Source of the DNA: CAZKEG01 sp964601575
Lineage (GTDB): Bacteria > Desulfobacterota > Thermodesulfobacteria > Thermodesulfobacteriales > Thermodesulfatatoraceae
Length of the DNA stretch: 55,441 nucleotides
Assembly (NCBI GenBank): GCA_964601575.1
Contig: CAZROA010000092.1
Coordinates: 1-55,441 of the forward strand
Direction: 5' to 3'
The notes beneath the pieces are model-generated. The model was not told the origin of the DNA, made no database searches, and saw only the letters and a program-made list of their open reading frames with translations. Shown here piece by piece: positions 1 to 9,011 of the stretch. The position numbers and the translations under genes are program-made. Each line of letters begins with the position of its first letter. The stretch's first letter is position 1.

Positions 1-613
1 CTTCTTTTTGAAAGACCTCGGCCACGACCTGTTGGACCTCCGGGCTTGTCACCCGGGCCAATTCGTGAATAAATCCCTGGGAATCCGGGACTTGGAAGAT
101 GGTTTCCGCTTTTTCTTCAAGGCTTTGAATGCTTTTTAGGGTCTGGTCGTGATAAAGGCAAAAGATTTGGCTAAACTGGGCCCTGGTGGCCCTTAAGAGA
201 TTAAGTCTATCCGCGGTCACCTGGGAAAAGGTCTTTTCATGCGGCCTGATAAGACCGCTTTCCCAGGGGGCAAGCCTGATCAGACCAATGATCCCACGTC
301 GAACAAGAGACCTTCCCTGCCAAAAAAAACGTAAGCGATAAAGATAAAGGGCGGGCTCTTTTTCCCGGATCAAGATGCCTTCTTGGCGCCATTTTTCCCA
401 AAAAAGCCGGGCACGGGTGTAACGGTTTTCGGTCTCGGAATCATGCGGTTCAATGCGTCCTAGTTCCAAATGAAAGACGTTGTATGGGTTCTTTTGGAGA
501 TAGGCCTCCTGCTCCTCTGGGGTAACGATGTCATAAGGAGGGGCCATTACTTCGGCCAAATCTACAACTTCGGGGTTGTATCGCCAGCCAAAAAAGGGTT
601 TGATTTCGTTCAT
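1..613 (-). CDS. DUF1015 family protein (3' end outside window)
   Basis: The reverse strand is open from an ATG at 611-613 to the window edge, giving about 204 residues with no stop. The start reads MNEIKPFFGWRYNPE, followed by APPYDIVTPEE and NPYNVFHLELG, which are the typical N-terminal motifs of DUF1015 proteins. The family is uncharacterised and its full length is usually about 400 residues, so roughly half is missing here. No Shine-Dalgarno sequence precedes the ATG, and an in-frame TAA lies three codons upstream, so the start is well bounded; translation may be leaderless or coupled. It lies downstream of the DUF505 gene on the same strand, separated by about 245 bases. The function is unknown. 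Confidence 0.85.
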   Translation of the reverse strand, partial: MNEIKPFFGWRYNPEVVDLAEVMAPPYDIVTPEEQEAYLQKNPYNVFHLELGRIEPHDSETENRYTRARLFWEKWRQEGILIREKEPALYLYRLRFFWQGRSLVRRGIIGLIRLAPWESGLIRPHEKTFSQVTADRLNLLRATRAQFSQIFCLYHDQTLKSIQSLEEKAETIFQVPDSQGFIHELARVTSPEVQQVVAEVFQKE

Positions 614-672
614 ATCGCGGCGTTAGCTACTATAGCTTTTGAAAGGCGTCAACTAGACTTTCTTCATCAAAT

Positions 673-858
673 TTAGAAGCTTGAATTATCCAACTCTGCA
701 AATTCCGGGTCCTTGCCCAAGGCGTAGAAGAAAAGCGCGGTTTCCAAGGCCTGGCGCAAGAGGCGTCCCTCAAGATAGGGACGCCCCTCTTCTTGGGGAA
801 AACCCGCGCTATCTGCAGCTAGCGAGGGTATGAGCCCAAAGATAATACTTGGCCAAAG
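673..858 (-). other. Open frame continuing after the DUF505 stop codon
   Basis: After the TAG that ends the DUF505 gene (859-861), the same frame stays open for 61 codons to a TAA at 673-675. The translation is protein-like and mildly amphipathic, including the run EGRLLRQALETALFFYALG. It has no ATG or GTG; the only usual initiators are TTG codons, deep inside. It could be a C-terminal piece cut off by the TAG, a small gene with an unusual start, or chance. I do not recognise a family. No other gene is visible in the 614-858 spacer. Confidence 0.25.
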
Positions 859-2793
859 CTAAACTTCCTCGCCGAAGAAGGTCTGTACTTCTGCGTGAGG
901 ATTCATTTTCTCCACCGCCTCAAGTACCAGGCAACCTGCTTCGGTAATGGTGTTTTTGCCCACATAACCCGCGTGGCGTGCAGCCTTAAGGGCCTCGTCA
1001 AACACCGGTGCCGGAAGACCGCTCTTTTTCATGGCCTGCTTCACGTTTCTGGGCAGGACCCGGATACGCCGTTCTTTCACAAACAGAGTACCTACTTCTG
1101 CCAAGGCCTTGAGCACGCGGTAGATCAGGGGGTTTATCGGATGGCCAAAATTTTTGGGCACGCCGGAAACCGCCCGGTCCAGCAATTCTCCGGCTTCGGT
1201 CTCCATAATATTACCGTCGGGCAAGACGTTGATGAGGTGGCGGGCCTCAAGCTTTTCCAAGGCCCATTTAAAGCGCCGCCTCTGGCCTTGGCCCACCAGA
1301 TCAAAAAGATCTTCCACGGTAATTCCCCGGGCCGGGATACTGGCCAAGACCTCGGCCTCATAGCGGGTCAGATGCGGGATACGCCTAATAGTCTCGGCAA
1401 GCTCTGCGTAGAGCAAACCAGAGCGGGTGGGCTCACCAGTGCCCAAAAGCCCGGCCTCCTGGGCCTCTTCCACCCATTGCACATTAGGCGCCGAGAAAGA
1501 CCGGTGCGTCATGGTCAAGGCCTTCACCGCGGTAGAGCTTATGTCCCGCGTGCGACTGGCCTGATCTTCTAAGACCTTGCGCCCAAATTCCGTAAGCGCA
1601 AAGACCTCCCGGCCCTTTTGGTCTTCGGTGGTATAAATAAGTTGGAGGGATTCCAAACTATAAAGGGCCAGGCGCAGATGGAAGTTGTCGTCATACCAGC
1701 GGGCCAAGTCCTTGGCCAACATGAATTCCCCGGCAATCTGCCGGTAGCGCTCCGGCATCTCTTCAAGCTTCCGCCCGTAGCGGGCTAAGATCTCCTTGTA
1801 TTCGCGTATCTTCCGGTCGATCATCTCTCGACGGAGATTCTCAAAGGTAGGAGTCTCTTCGGGGTTTTGTTGGGCCTTTTCCCATAGGGCCTCGATGGTC
1901 TGAAGGACCTCCACTTCTTCGTCTTCAAGGGCCATAGTCCAGGCCTCGGGAACTACTTCACGCTTCCAGAGGCGCAGGACCTCCAGGGCCCAATAACCTG
2001 CGGGCAAGAGCTCACCATTTTGATCTAGGTAGCCCAGGGCCTGGAGCACGGCGTAAGTAGCCTCTGGGACCTCTTTGCCGTCGGCCACATCCGCCAAGGC
2101 CCAGAGGAGATCCCCGGTGAGCACGTCTCCTTCGCCAAAACCACCGTAGGTGAGGGTCTTTTTCACCGCCTGACCCAAAGCGGTAAAGGCGTAGATATCC
2201 GAGCTGGGCACGCTATAGGCCAAAAGACGCATGGCCTCCAGGAGATGCTTGGTATGCGTATCCGTAGTGAGCAAAGAGACCCGGGCCGGGCCAGCCGGTA
2301 ATTTACGGATCTCCTGGGCCAGCTCTGCCGAGATCTCAAGCTCGGGTTCAAGGGCCTGGTAGATTTCAAAGACCCTACGGCCGGCCTCGGTAAGTCCTAT
2401 GTAGGCCTTACCTGTCTCTGGATCTTTGGTCTCGGCGGCAAAACCGCGCTCTTTTAGGGCCTCCACCGCCAGTGGTCCCACCTGGCCAGAAAGACCCGCG
2501 GCTTCAATCATGGCCACGATCTCGCTGCCCAGCCAGCGAAACCCTTCGGGCCACTGTTCCGGTGGAGCAAGCTTGCCCTTTTCCACCAAGTCTTTGATAG
2601 TCAAGGCCAGCTCCTTGCCCAAGTACGTGAGTTCCCGTTTCAACGGGGCGGACTGGCGTACCAGGGCCTGTCTTTCCAGCTCCAGATAAAGCGGAGAATC
2701 CACTTCGGCAATATCCATGCCCTTGGTCTTGCTCTCTTCTTCAAAAGCCAGAAGCCTAAGCAGGGCCTCGGCGTGTTCCTTCTTGATGATCAT
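859..2793 (-). CDS. DUF505 domain-containing protein
   Basis: This 644-residue protein has the look of the DUF505 family known from archaea and thermophilic bacteria such as Thermodesulfobacteria and Aquificales. A recurring winged-helix-like signature of the form LTEAGR appears at about residues 134-140, 400-406, 531-536 and 616-622, with looser copies near 203, 263 and 457. This suggests a tandem array of DNA-binding-like domains or a scaffold. No signal peptide or membrane segment is seen, so it is probably cytoplasmic. A strong Shine-Dalgarno (AAAGGAGG) sits just upstream of the ATG. It follows the SDH-type protease gene by 78 bases and is probably in one operon with it and the rhomboid gene. 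The function is unknown. Confidence 0.8.
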   Translation of the reverse strand: MIIKKEHAEALLRLLAFEEESKTKGMDIAEVDSPLYLELERQALVRQSAPLKRELTYLGKELALTIKDLVEKGKLAPPEQWPEGFRWLGSEIVAMIEAAGLSGQVGPLAVEALKERGFAAETKDPETGKAYIGLTEAGRRVFEIYQALEPELEISAELAQEIRKLPAGPARVSLLTTDTHTKHLLEAMRLLAYSVPSSDIYAFTALGQAVKKTLTYGGFGEGDVLTGDLLWALADVADGKEVPEATYAVLQALGYLDQNGELLPAGYWALEVLRLWKREVVPEAWTMALEDEEVEVLQTIEALWEKAQQNPEETPTFENLRREMIDRKIREYKEILARYGRKLEEMPERYRQIAGEFMLAKDLARWYDDNFHLRLALYSLESLQLIYTTEDQKGREVFALTEFGRKVLEDQASRTRDISSTAVKALTMTHRSFSAPNVQWVEEAQEAGLLGTGEPTRSGLLYAELAETIRRIPHLTRYEAEVLASIPARGITVEDLFDLVGQGQRRRFKWALEKLEARHLINVLPDGNIMETEAGELLDRAVSGVPKNFGHPINPLIYRVLKALAEVGTLFVKERRIRVLPRNVKQAMKKSGLPAPVFDEALKAARHAGYVGKNTITEAGCLVLEAVEKMNPHAEVQTFFGEEV

Positions 2794-2871
2794 AGTTGAC
2801 CTCCTTTGTCCTTATTTTTTGTTTTGGTCCATTAAGAGGGGCAGCCCTAAAAGCCTGCCCCTATATCTGAT

Positions 2872-3714
2872 TTAGGGCTGTCGGTTAGACCAGTTTGGAT
2901 GGTTTGCCCTTCTAGGCGTTGGGTCAAATAAGACCGATGCTTGTTGCCGCAAAGGTTGTGGAAAGAGATTCATGAGTTGATAAATCTCTGTGGGCATATC
3001 CGTGCGCACTGGAAGCCCCAGACGCTTGGCCTCCTCAAAAGTGATAGGATAATCATGGGTCCAGCGCCCTTGAGACATAATCTCGGCCAACTCCTCTACC
3101 TTTTCTGGAGAATACTTTCCGGAAAGTAGCTCTTTGAGTTCGCCTTTCATTTGGCGTAAGGCCTTTTCCGAGACATCGGCCAGGATCAGGGTCTGGTCAT
3201 CGATCTTGTCTAGAGGTTTTTCCTTTTTCACCCGCACCACCGAGGCCGCGGGGAATTGCCCAAGCTGCGGATCCACCGGACCGAGCACCGCGTGTTCGTC
3301 CATGACGATTTCATCTGCCGCCAACGCAATCAAGGTGCCCCCGCTCATGGCGTAGTGTGGGACAAAGGCCGTGGTCTTGGCCTTATGACGCTTCAAGGCC
3401 TTGGCGATCTGTAAGGCTGCTAGCACTAAGCCTCCGGGTGTGTGTAAGATGATGTCAATGGGCACATCCGGATCGGTAAGGTGTATGGCCCGGATGACCT
3501 GTTCAGAATCGTTGATGTCGATGTAGCGCATCACCGGAAACCCGAAGAAACTCATAGTCTCCTGGCGATGGACCAAAAGGATGACCCTAGAACCACGTTT
3601 TTTTTCGATCTTTTCGATCATGCGCTGACGCGCTGCCTCAAGAAAACGCTGACGCATCAGCGGCTGCAGGGACATCAAGATGAAAAACAGCCAAAAAAGA
3701 TCAAAACCACTCAT
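2872..3714 (-). CDS. SDH-type (ClpP-fold) membrane-associated serine protease
   Basis: This 280-residue protein belongs to the serine dehydrogenase proteinase family (SDH_sah, ClpP/crotonase fold). Residues 4-17 form an N-terminal membrane anchor. HTPGG at about 91-95 and HYAMSGGTLIALAADEI at about 120-136 match the oxyanion and nucleophile regions, with Ser124 as the likely nucleophile; VLGPVDPQLGQ follows. Relatives are thought to act on membrane proteins or work with stomatin-like partners, but the substrate here is unknown. AAAGGAGG precedes the ATG. The gene starts 14 bases after the rhomboid protease stop, so two intramembrane or membrane-tethered proteases are co-transcribed, which points to membrane protein turnover. 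Confidence 0.88.
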   Translation of the reverse strand: MSGFDLFWLFFILMSLQPLMRQRFLEAARQRMIEKIEKKRGSRVILLVHRQETMSFFGFPVMRYIDINDSEQVIRAIHLTDPDVPIDIILHTPGGLVLAALQIAKALKRHKAKTTAFVPHYAMSGGTLIALAADEIVMDEHAVLGPVDPQLGQFPAASVVRVKKEKPLDKIDDQTLILADVSEKALRQMKGELKELLSGKYSPEKVEELAEIMSQGRWTHDYPITFEEAKRLGLPVRTDMPTEIYQLMNLFPQPLRQQASVLFDPTPRRANHPNWSNRQP

Positions 3715-3728
3715 TCCTACCTCCTTTT

Positions 3729-4478
3729 TTAGTGATTTATTCTTTCATCCCCTAGGGGCATTACTCCCCAGGGGGTGTATTCATCAGTCCAGACACGACA
3801 CTTACGCCCCAGACAAAAGAGACGATGCAAGAGAAGCCCCGTAACGAAACCGCCCACATGGGCCCACCAAGCCACTCCACCAGCGATCTGCCCGTGCACC
3901 ACCGAAAGCGTGCCGCTAAAGAGTTGGAGCGAAAACCACCAGGCCAGATAAAGCACCGCCGGAAGCTCGAAGAAAAAGGGAAAGATAAAGATGGGGATCA
4001 TGACCACGATCCGGGCCAAGGGGAAAAGGGCGTAATAGGCCCCAAGCACCCCGGAGATGGCTCCGGAAGCACCGATCACCGGTACCAAAGAATGAGGGTG
4101 CATGTAAATATGCACCAGGGAGGCCACTACGCCACAGAGCAGATAAAAGACCAAAAAACGCCCGCTACCCAGGCGGTCTTCCACGTTGTCACCAAAGATC
4201 CACAGAGTCCACATATTGCCCAAGATGTGCACCCATCCCCCGTGAAGGAACATGCAGGTAAACAGGGTTAGGTATTTAAAAGCGGAGAAAGGGCCTTGGG
4301 CGGCAAAGACGGGGTCTGTAAAACGGGCCGGTACCACCCCAAAAAGGTGGACGACCTGTTCCAACACCGCCGGTGGCAACGAGATCTCCAACAGGAAGAC
4401 CAACACGTTTACAGCAATGAGCGTGTACGTGGCCACCGGCACACCACGCCTTGGGGCATCGTCTTGAATCGGAAACAT
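3729..4478 (-). CDS. Rhomboid family intramembrane serine protease
   Basis: Rhomboid proteases cleave transmembrane segments within the bilayer. The 249-residue product has about six hydrophobic helices, the motif HGGWVHILGNMW (His84 and Asn88 region), the active-site GASGAISG (Ser138) and AHVGG (His207), so the Ser-His dyad is intact. I start it at the ATG at 4476-4478, because GGAGG lies eight bases upstream; a GTG twelve codons further up has no ribosome site. The last 30 residues form a soluble, charged tail. It is the first gene of a minus-strand cluster with the SDH protease and DUF505. Confidence 0.93.
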   Translation of the reverse strand: MFPIQDDAPRRGVPVATYTLIAVNVLVFLLEISLPPAVLEQVVHLFGVVPARFTDPVFAAQGPFSAFKYLTLFTCMFLHGGWVHILGNMWTLWIFGDNVEDRLGSGRFLVFYLLCGVVASLVHIYMHPHSLVPVIGASGAISGVLGAYYALFPLARIVVMIPIFIFPFFFELPAVLYLAWWFSLQLFSGTLSVVHGQIAGGVAWWAHVGGFVTGLLLHRLFCLGRKCRVWTDEYTPWGVMPLGDERINH

Positions 4479-4821
4479 ATTTGGACCCTCCGTTTTCTTA
4501 GTTGAAGAAACCACTAGGCACGAAGGACATTAACGTCAAGAATAAAATTACAAAATTGTTAAAATTAAAATTTTGGGGCGTTCCAAATATAGACCATCAG
4601 TGGCCCTGATCTTAGAGATCAAGTTTTTAAGAGAAGCTTCCCCTCTTTGAGCTTGTAGCGTTAAGGATTTGTTGGTGAGTTGGCTAAGTAAGTTGGCAAA
4701 GAGAGGATTTAAGCCTTTGGATTATTTTAACCATTGTTTTATTATCCAGACCTTAACTAGGCTTTCTTGCTTTATGGAGCAGGTATCCTTATTTTAAACT
4801 TGATCCCCAAGGAGGTGGCGC
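4479..4821. other. Divergent intergenic region with a possible gene remnant
   Basis: This 343-base spacer separates the divergent rhomboid and DUF948 genes and is AT-rich near 4540-4580. On the minus strand, 4548-4721 is open for 57 codons without an ATG and reads like protein (for example LYLERPKILILTIL at its end), perhaps the relic of a decayed gene. A weak sigma70-like promoter for the DUF948 gene may lie at 4767-4795 (TTGCTT, 17 bases, TATTTT). I see no RNA gene or convincing terminator. Confidence 0.35.
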
Positions 4822-5478
4822 ATGGATCTACATACCGCTTTACAGATCGCCGGGATAGCCGCTGGGGTAGCGGCTGTAGTCATGGCCTTTTATATCATCG
4901 GGTTTGTTTCCAAGGTGAAGGAGACCTTAGAACAGGTAAACAAGACCCTTAGAGAAGTCTCTACCGTGGTTACTGATATAGACACCGAGATCAAACCGCT
5001 TATTTCTTCGGCCCAACAGACCTTGGATCAGATGACCGAACTAGGCCAAAAAGGGGGGCGGTTGGTGGAGGATGTCTCTGCCCTTCCGCCGGCCATTAAA
5101 GAATTAGCCTCAACCTTCAAAGATATCTTTCGTGACTTGGCCTCAGAGATCAAAGAGACTTTATCCAAACTGGAGACCTTAATCCAAAATACCGATAAAC
5201 GAGTAACCACCGAGATCCCCGAGGTCTTAAAACAGGTGGAAGCCCTTACCGAGGAGTTAAACGCCATCGTGGGCGATGTACATCAAAAACTGGCCAAGAC
5301 CGATGAATTATTCAAAGCGGTAGAGGAGGCTGGGCGGGCGAGTAAGTTGGTGGCCCAGATCGTTTCCCAAAACGTGGCCGAAGCGGCCATTGAAGTAGCG
5401 GCCCTGGCCACAGGCCTGCGTACTACCCTTAAGGTGTTGAAAGAAAAATTAAGATTAGGAGGTGTGGAAAATGTATGA
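4822..5478 (+). CDS. DUF948-type membrane-anchored coiled-coil protein
   Basis: This 218-residue protein has one N-terminal membrane helix (about residues 8-30), followed by long heptad-rich helices (KVKETLEQVNKTLREVS and onward), as in DUF948 and methyl-accepting-like envelope proteins. No enzymatic motif is seen. AAGGAGG lies seven bases before the ATG. Its 3' end overlaps the start of the YtxH gene by eight bases, a pairing common in many bacteria and usually linked to stress or cell-envelope roles. The molecular function is not known. Confidence 0.8.
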   Translation: MDLHTALQIAGIAAGVAAVVMAFYIIGFVSKVKETLEQVNKTLREVSTVVTDIDTEIKPLISSAQQTLDQMTELGQKGGRLVEDVSALPPAIKELASTFKDIFRDLASEIKETLSKLETLIQNTDKRVTTEIPEVLKQVEALTEELNAIVGDVHQKLAKTDELFKAVEEAGRASKLVAQIVSQNVAEAAIEVAALATGLRTTLKVLKEKLRLGGVENV

Positions 5479-5911
5479 AGAGAGAAAATTTTCGTTTTCG
5501 ACGGTGTTTGTTTCCTTTCTGTTGGGAGGGCTAGTAGGGGCCGGTGTGGCCTTGCTTTTAGCGCCTCAAAGTGGCCGGGAGACCAGGGAAAGACTGCGTG
5601 AGACCACCGATCAGATGAGAGAAAGGGCCAGGCTTGCCGCGGAAGAGGCCCGTCTTCGCTTGGTAAGTGCCAAGGAAGAACTGGAAGAGAAGGCCTACGA
5701 TCTCAAGTCCCAAGTAACCGAGAAAGCGCAGGAATTGAAGGAAGAATTAAAGGAAAAGACGGAAGAATATGTAACTAAAGGCAAAGGCCTTCTAGAGGAG
5801 AAGACCTCGGCCTTGAAAGAGGCGATCGAGGCCGGAAAAGAGGCCATGGAAAAGGAAAAAGAACGTCTTCTTTCTAAAATCAAGAAAGAAGAAGGTGAAG
5901 CCTCGGCCTAG
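5471..5911 (+). CDS. YtxH domain-containing protein
   Basis: The N-terminal segment FLLGGLVGAGVALLLAPQSG is the YtxH signature, a glycine-rich membrane helix ending in the conserved LLAPxSG. The rest of the 146 residues is a highly charged Lys/Glu-rich helix, probably coiled-coil. I prefer the ATG at 5471 over a GTG nine bases upstream, because AGGAGG (5457-5462) is correctly spaced for the ATG. It overlaps the DUF948 stop, which implies translational coupling. Its stop overlaps the converging nadK stop by four bases. Confidence 0.85.
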   Translation: MYEERKFSFSTVFVSFLLGGLVGAGVALLLAPQSGRETRERLRETTDQMRERARLAAEEARLRLVSAKEELEEKAYDLKSQVTEKAQELKEELKEKTEEYVTKGKGLLEEKTSALKEAIEAGKEAMEKEKERLLSKIKKEEGEASA

Positions 5912-6750
5912 ACTTTTCTCTCAGCCCAACCAAGTTTGGCCCGTAAGATCTCGAAATAGTCTCGTACGCTGGATTTAATGAGTTTTAAAGGTCGGGGAGC
6001 TCGTCGTAGCAACACCGGCTCCCCGGCTTGAAGGGTCTTGTTGATATACCCATCGATAAGGAGATGGACCTCATCGGCCCTTTTGATCAATTCCGCCTGG
6101 AAAGCTTGATCTGCTGGGATGACGATAGGCCTGGCACTAAGCATAAAGGGGCAGATGGGGGTCAAGACAAAGACCTGACTTGTAGGGTGGATGATCGGCC
6201 CGCCGGCAGAGAGATTATAAGCAGTTGAGCCTGTGGGTGTAGAGATGATCAAGCCGTCCCCATGGTAGACCGTAAGTTCATACCTTTCGACGGTGACCTT
6301 TAGATGGATCATATGCCCCAAAGGGCCTTTGATGATGGCCGCTTCGTTTAGGGCATAAAATCTCTCCCCAGCGTAATCCACCTGGAGCAAAAGGCGTTTT
6401 TCGATCTGATATTCTCCTTTGGCCAAGGCATCAAGGGCGGTATAGGCCTCATCGCAGGTGACCTCGGTCAAAAATCCTAGTCGCCCGAGATTGATGCCCA
6501 GGAGGGGAACATCCAGTTTGTAGGCCAAGGGTGCGGTGCGCAAAAGGGTCCCGTCTCCCCCCAAGACCAGAATGGCCTTGACTCCTTTGGTGTCTTTTAG
6601 ATCACTTGTCACCTCAAAACCGCGTTTATAAAGGCAGAGCTCGATGGCCCGTTGGATGGTTGGCGGGATCTCGGCGCCTTCCTTGAGGACCAACCAGATT
6701 TTTTTCGCCATATCTAAAGATTGGTCGAGGGCTTTCAAGTTGTCAAACAT
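5908..6750 (-). CDS. nadK: NAD kinase
   Basis: This enzyme phosphorylates NAD to NADP. The conserved GGDGTLLR motif (Asp66 region) and the second signature STPTGSTAYNLSAGGP are present, and the length of about 280 residues is normal. The start is uncertain. ATG at 6748-6750 is used here, a TTG lies three codons upstream, and the ATG at 6709-6711 (MAKKIWLVLKEG) fits the family N-terminus best; none has a clear Shine-Dalgarno. It is transcribed divergently from lptD. NAD synthetase (nadE) lies just beyond lptD, so two steps of NAD(P) supply sit close together. Confidence 0.93.
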   Translation of the reverse strand: MFDNLKALDQSLDMAKKIWLVLKEGAEIPPTIQRAIELCLYKRGFEVTSDLKDTKGVKAILVLGGDGTLLRTAPLAYKLDVPLLGINLGRLGFLTEVTCDEAYTALDALAKGEYQIEKRLLLQVDYAGERFYALNEAAIIKGPLGHMIHLKVTVERYELTVYHGDGLIISTPTGSTAYNLSAGGPIIHPTSQVFVLTPICPFMLSARPIVIPADQAFQAELIKRADEVHLLIDGYINKTLQAGEPVLLRRAPRPLKLIKSSVRDYFEILRAKLGWAERKV

Positions 6751-6872
6751 CTGAGCCAAAAATTTAAAAGGCCCTTAGAAAATAAGAGAATTGTCCCTAA
6801 AAAAAGAATTTGGCTATTGACAGAGAGCCCAAGGCAAGGGAAGTCTTGACCGTTCTAAGGCGGAGTTGCTGA

Positions 6873-8987
6873 ATGAAAAGGTGTTGGGGCCTGGTTTTTT
6901 TGATTTTTTGGCTGGCCTTTCCCGGAGGGCTTTGGGCCTCTTGGCACATCGAGGCCCAGAGGATGGTCTTTTATTCCCAGACAGAGACCTTGGTGGCCGA
7001 AGGACAGGTCATCATCAAGGGAGAGGAAACGACCATTCTTTGTCCCAGGGCAAGATATGAGCTCCTGACCCACAGATTGATTCTCTGGGGGCCGGTCAAG
7101 ATCCTTTCCGTGGACGGGGATTATCTGGAGGGCTCCTTTGCCTGGTTGAATTTGAAGACCTCCCGAGGGGAGGTCAAAGACGGGCATCTGTATATCAAGA
7201 AGGACCGGGTCCATGTCTTGGCCTCGGTCATGAAACGTTTGCATGAAGACGAATATGAAGCTTCAAAGGCCGTGGTGACCACTTGTAACGTCTGCCCCCA
7301 GGGGGGGTGTTCGCCTTCTTGGAGTTTCCGTTGTCGAAGATTAAGAATCACTCCTTCCGGTCGGGCCAAGGCCTACCATGCCACCTTTAATATCCGACGC
7401 CTTCCGATAATTTATACCCCTTACGTGAGCATGGCCCTCAAGGCCGAACGCAAAAGTGGTCTCCTCTTCCCTCGTTTGGTCCACGGTTCACGAGAAGGCC
7501 TGGGGTTAGAATTGCCTTTCTATTGGGCCATTAACGATAGCTTGGACTTTACCTTCTATCCTTATTACGCCAGCAAACGGGGTTTTATGGCCGGGATCGA
7601 GGCCCGTTATGTCCTGAGTGATAAGAGCAAAGGAATAATCCGAGGCCGGTATCTCCAGGACCGCCTGCGAGATGACGATTATAATCACGATGGCCTGGTG
7701 CGTACAAACCAAACCAGATATTGGCTCACCGGCAAATTTGATCAGGAAATGGCCCCTTCTTGGATGTTGCACCTAGACTTGGATCTCCTTTCAGACAAAG
7801 ATTTTCTCTACGAATTTGAAGGCGGAGACCTGGGCTTTACCCAAAGTCACCAAAATTATCTAGGTAAATTCGGTCGAGGACTTGAGGAAAAAAATACAAG
7901 ATATAGGACCAACCGCCTGTGGATCAATCACCCCTTTGGCTCGTATTTTTTCCAGGCCAGTGCCACCTATTACGACAGTCAGATCCCGGGAGAACAGGCC
8001 AAGCTCCTTATGCCCTTGCCAGAGCTTTATTTTTCAAGGCTAAGGGCCCCATTCCTAGGGCCTTTTTATCTATCAGGGCAGATCCAATACGACTTTTGGT
8101 GGCGAGATGAGGGCTATCAAGGGCACCGCCTGGATCTTATCCCGGTAATGAGTCTAAGCCCTAAACTTTTTTCCTTTTTGGATTTGGATCTCTCTTATCG
8201 CCTCAGACACACCAGATATTGGGTAGATTGGGAGGATGAACAGGAACAGAGCAACCTTTCACGCACCCTCTATGAATTAGAAGGACGTTTGGGCCTGACC
8301 TTTTATCGTTCTTATCAAGTCAAACTGTGGAATGTGGTCGGCCTTCGGCATGTCCTTCGCCCGGAAATAAGATACTTTTACCGCCCCTCGCTGAATCAGG
8401 AAAAATTACCCTTGTTTGAAGACGAAGATCGACTCCCGGCGGTCCACACCCTTCGTTATGGTCTTTTACAGTTCATTACCGCCAAAGAAAAGAAGAATGA
8501 TCAGATTCGATATTTTGATTTGGCTCGGATCTGGATCTATCAAAACTATAATCTTGAGACCCAAGAACACCCCTTTTCTGATCTCTCTTTGGACAGCGAA
8601 TTACGTCTCCTGTCCTTTTTTTATCTTCGTTTGGATGCCTCTTACAATTTTTACGGTATGGGTTTGACGACTACCAATCTCTCCGCCACTCTTCAAAATA
8701 GTCGTGGAGAACATATTGGTTTTGATTATCGTTGGGACAAGGCGAGAAAGATCGACCAAATAAATCTTAGGATGCGCAAACACCTTTATAAAGGGCTCTA
8801 TGTTTCTTACGCTATTCGACGAAGTTTGGAAAAAAATGAGACTATAGGTTCTCAATTTGGCCTGTCTTATCAGGCACAGTGTTGGTATGGTAATTTCGTG
8901 ATTACTACTAATCCGGATGAAACGAGGTTTTCCTTTTTTATTAGTTTGTTAGGCGTCGGAAGTTGGGGGAAAACCTTTGGTCAATAG
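6873..8987 (+). CDS. lptD: LPS-assembly outer membrane protein LptD
   Basis: LptD forms the outer-membrane barrel that inserts lipopolysaccharide at the cell surface, which marks this as an LPS-bearing diderm. Residues 1-22 are a signal peptide ending near LWA. A short OstA/LptA-like beta-jellyroll follows (IEAQRMVFYSQTETLVAEG). A long barrel domain rich in aromatic alternation then begins at about residue 180, with the usual YTPYVSMALKAERKSGLLFP segment. The 704-residue length is typical. GGAG lies seven bases before the ATG. The extreme C-terminus (GKTFGQ) lacks a terminal aromatic residue. Confidence 0.92.
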   Translation: MKRCWGLVFLIFWLAFPGGLWASWHIEAQRMVFYSQTETLVAEGQVIIKGEETTILCPRARYELLTHRLILWGPVKILSVDGDYLEGSFAWLNLKTSRGEVKDGHLYIKKDRVHVLASVMKRLHEDEYEASKAVVTTCNVCPQGGCSPSWSFRCRRLRITPSGRAKAYHATFNIRRLPIIYTPYVSMALKAERKSGLLFPRLVHGSREGLGLELPFYWAINDSLDFTFYPYYASKRGFMAGIEARYVLSDKSKGIIRGRYLQDRLRDDDYNHDGLVRTNQTRYWLTGKFDQEMAPSWMLHLDLDLLSDKDFLYEFEGGDLGFTQSHQNYLGKFGRGLEEKNTRYRTNRLWINHPFGSYFFQASATYYDSQIPGEQAKLLMPLPELYFSRLRAPFLGPFYLSGQIQYDFWWRDEGYQGHRLDLIPVMSLSPKLFSFLDLDLSYRLRHTRYWVDWEDEQEQSNLSRTLYELEGRLGLTFYRSYQVKLWNVVGLRHVLRPEIRYFYRPSLNQEKLPLFEDEDRLPAVHTLRYGLLQFITAKEKKNDQIRYFDLARIWIYQNYNLETQEHPFSDLSLDSELRLLSFFYLRLDASYNFYGMGLTTTNLSATLQNSRGEHIGFDYRWDKARKIDQINLRMRKHLYKGLYVSYAIRRSLEKNETIGSQFGLSYQAQCWYGNFVITTNPDETRFSFFISLLGVGSWGKTFGQ

Positions 8988-9011
8988 CTCGGTACACCAG
9001 GGTTCCAAATC

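Noticed and set aside
895..1572. Long plus-strand open frame across the DUF505 gene
   Set aside because: It lies antisense to a well-supported gene, has no ribosome site and its translation shows no family features.
6817..6840. Promoter for lptD at a TTGACA box
   Set aside because: No acceptable -10 element lies at 16-18 bases; the following sequence is GAAGTC.
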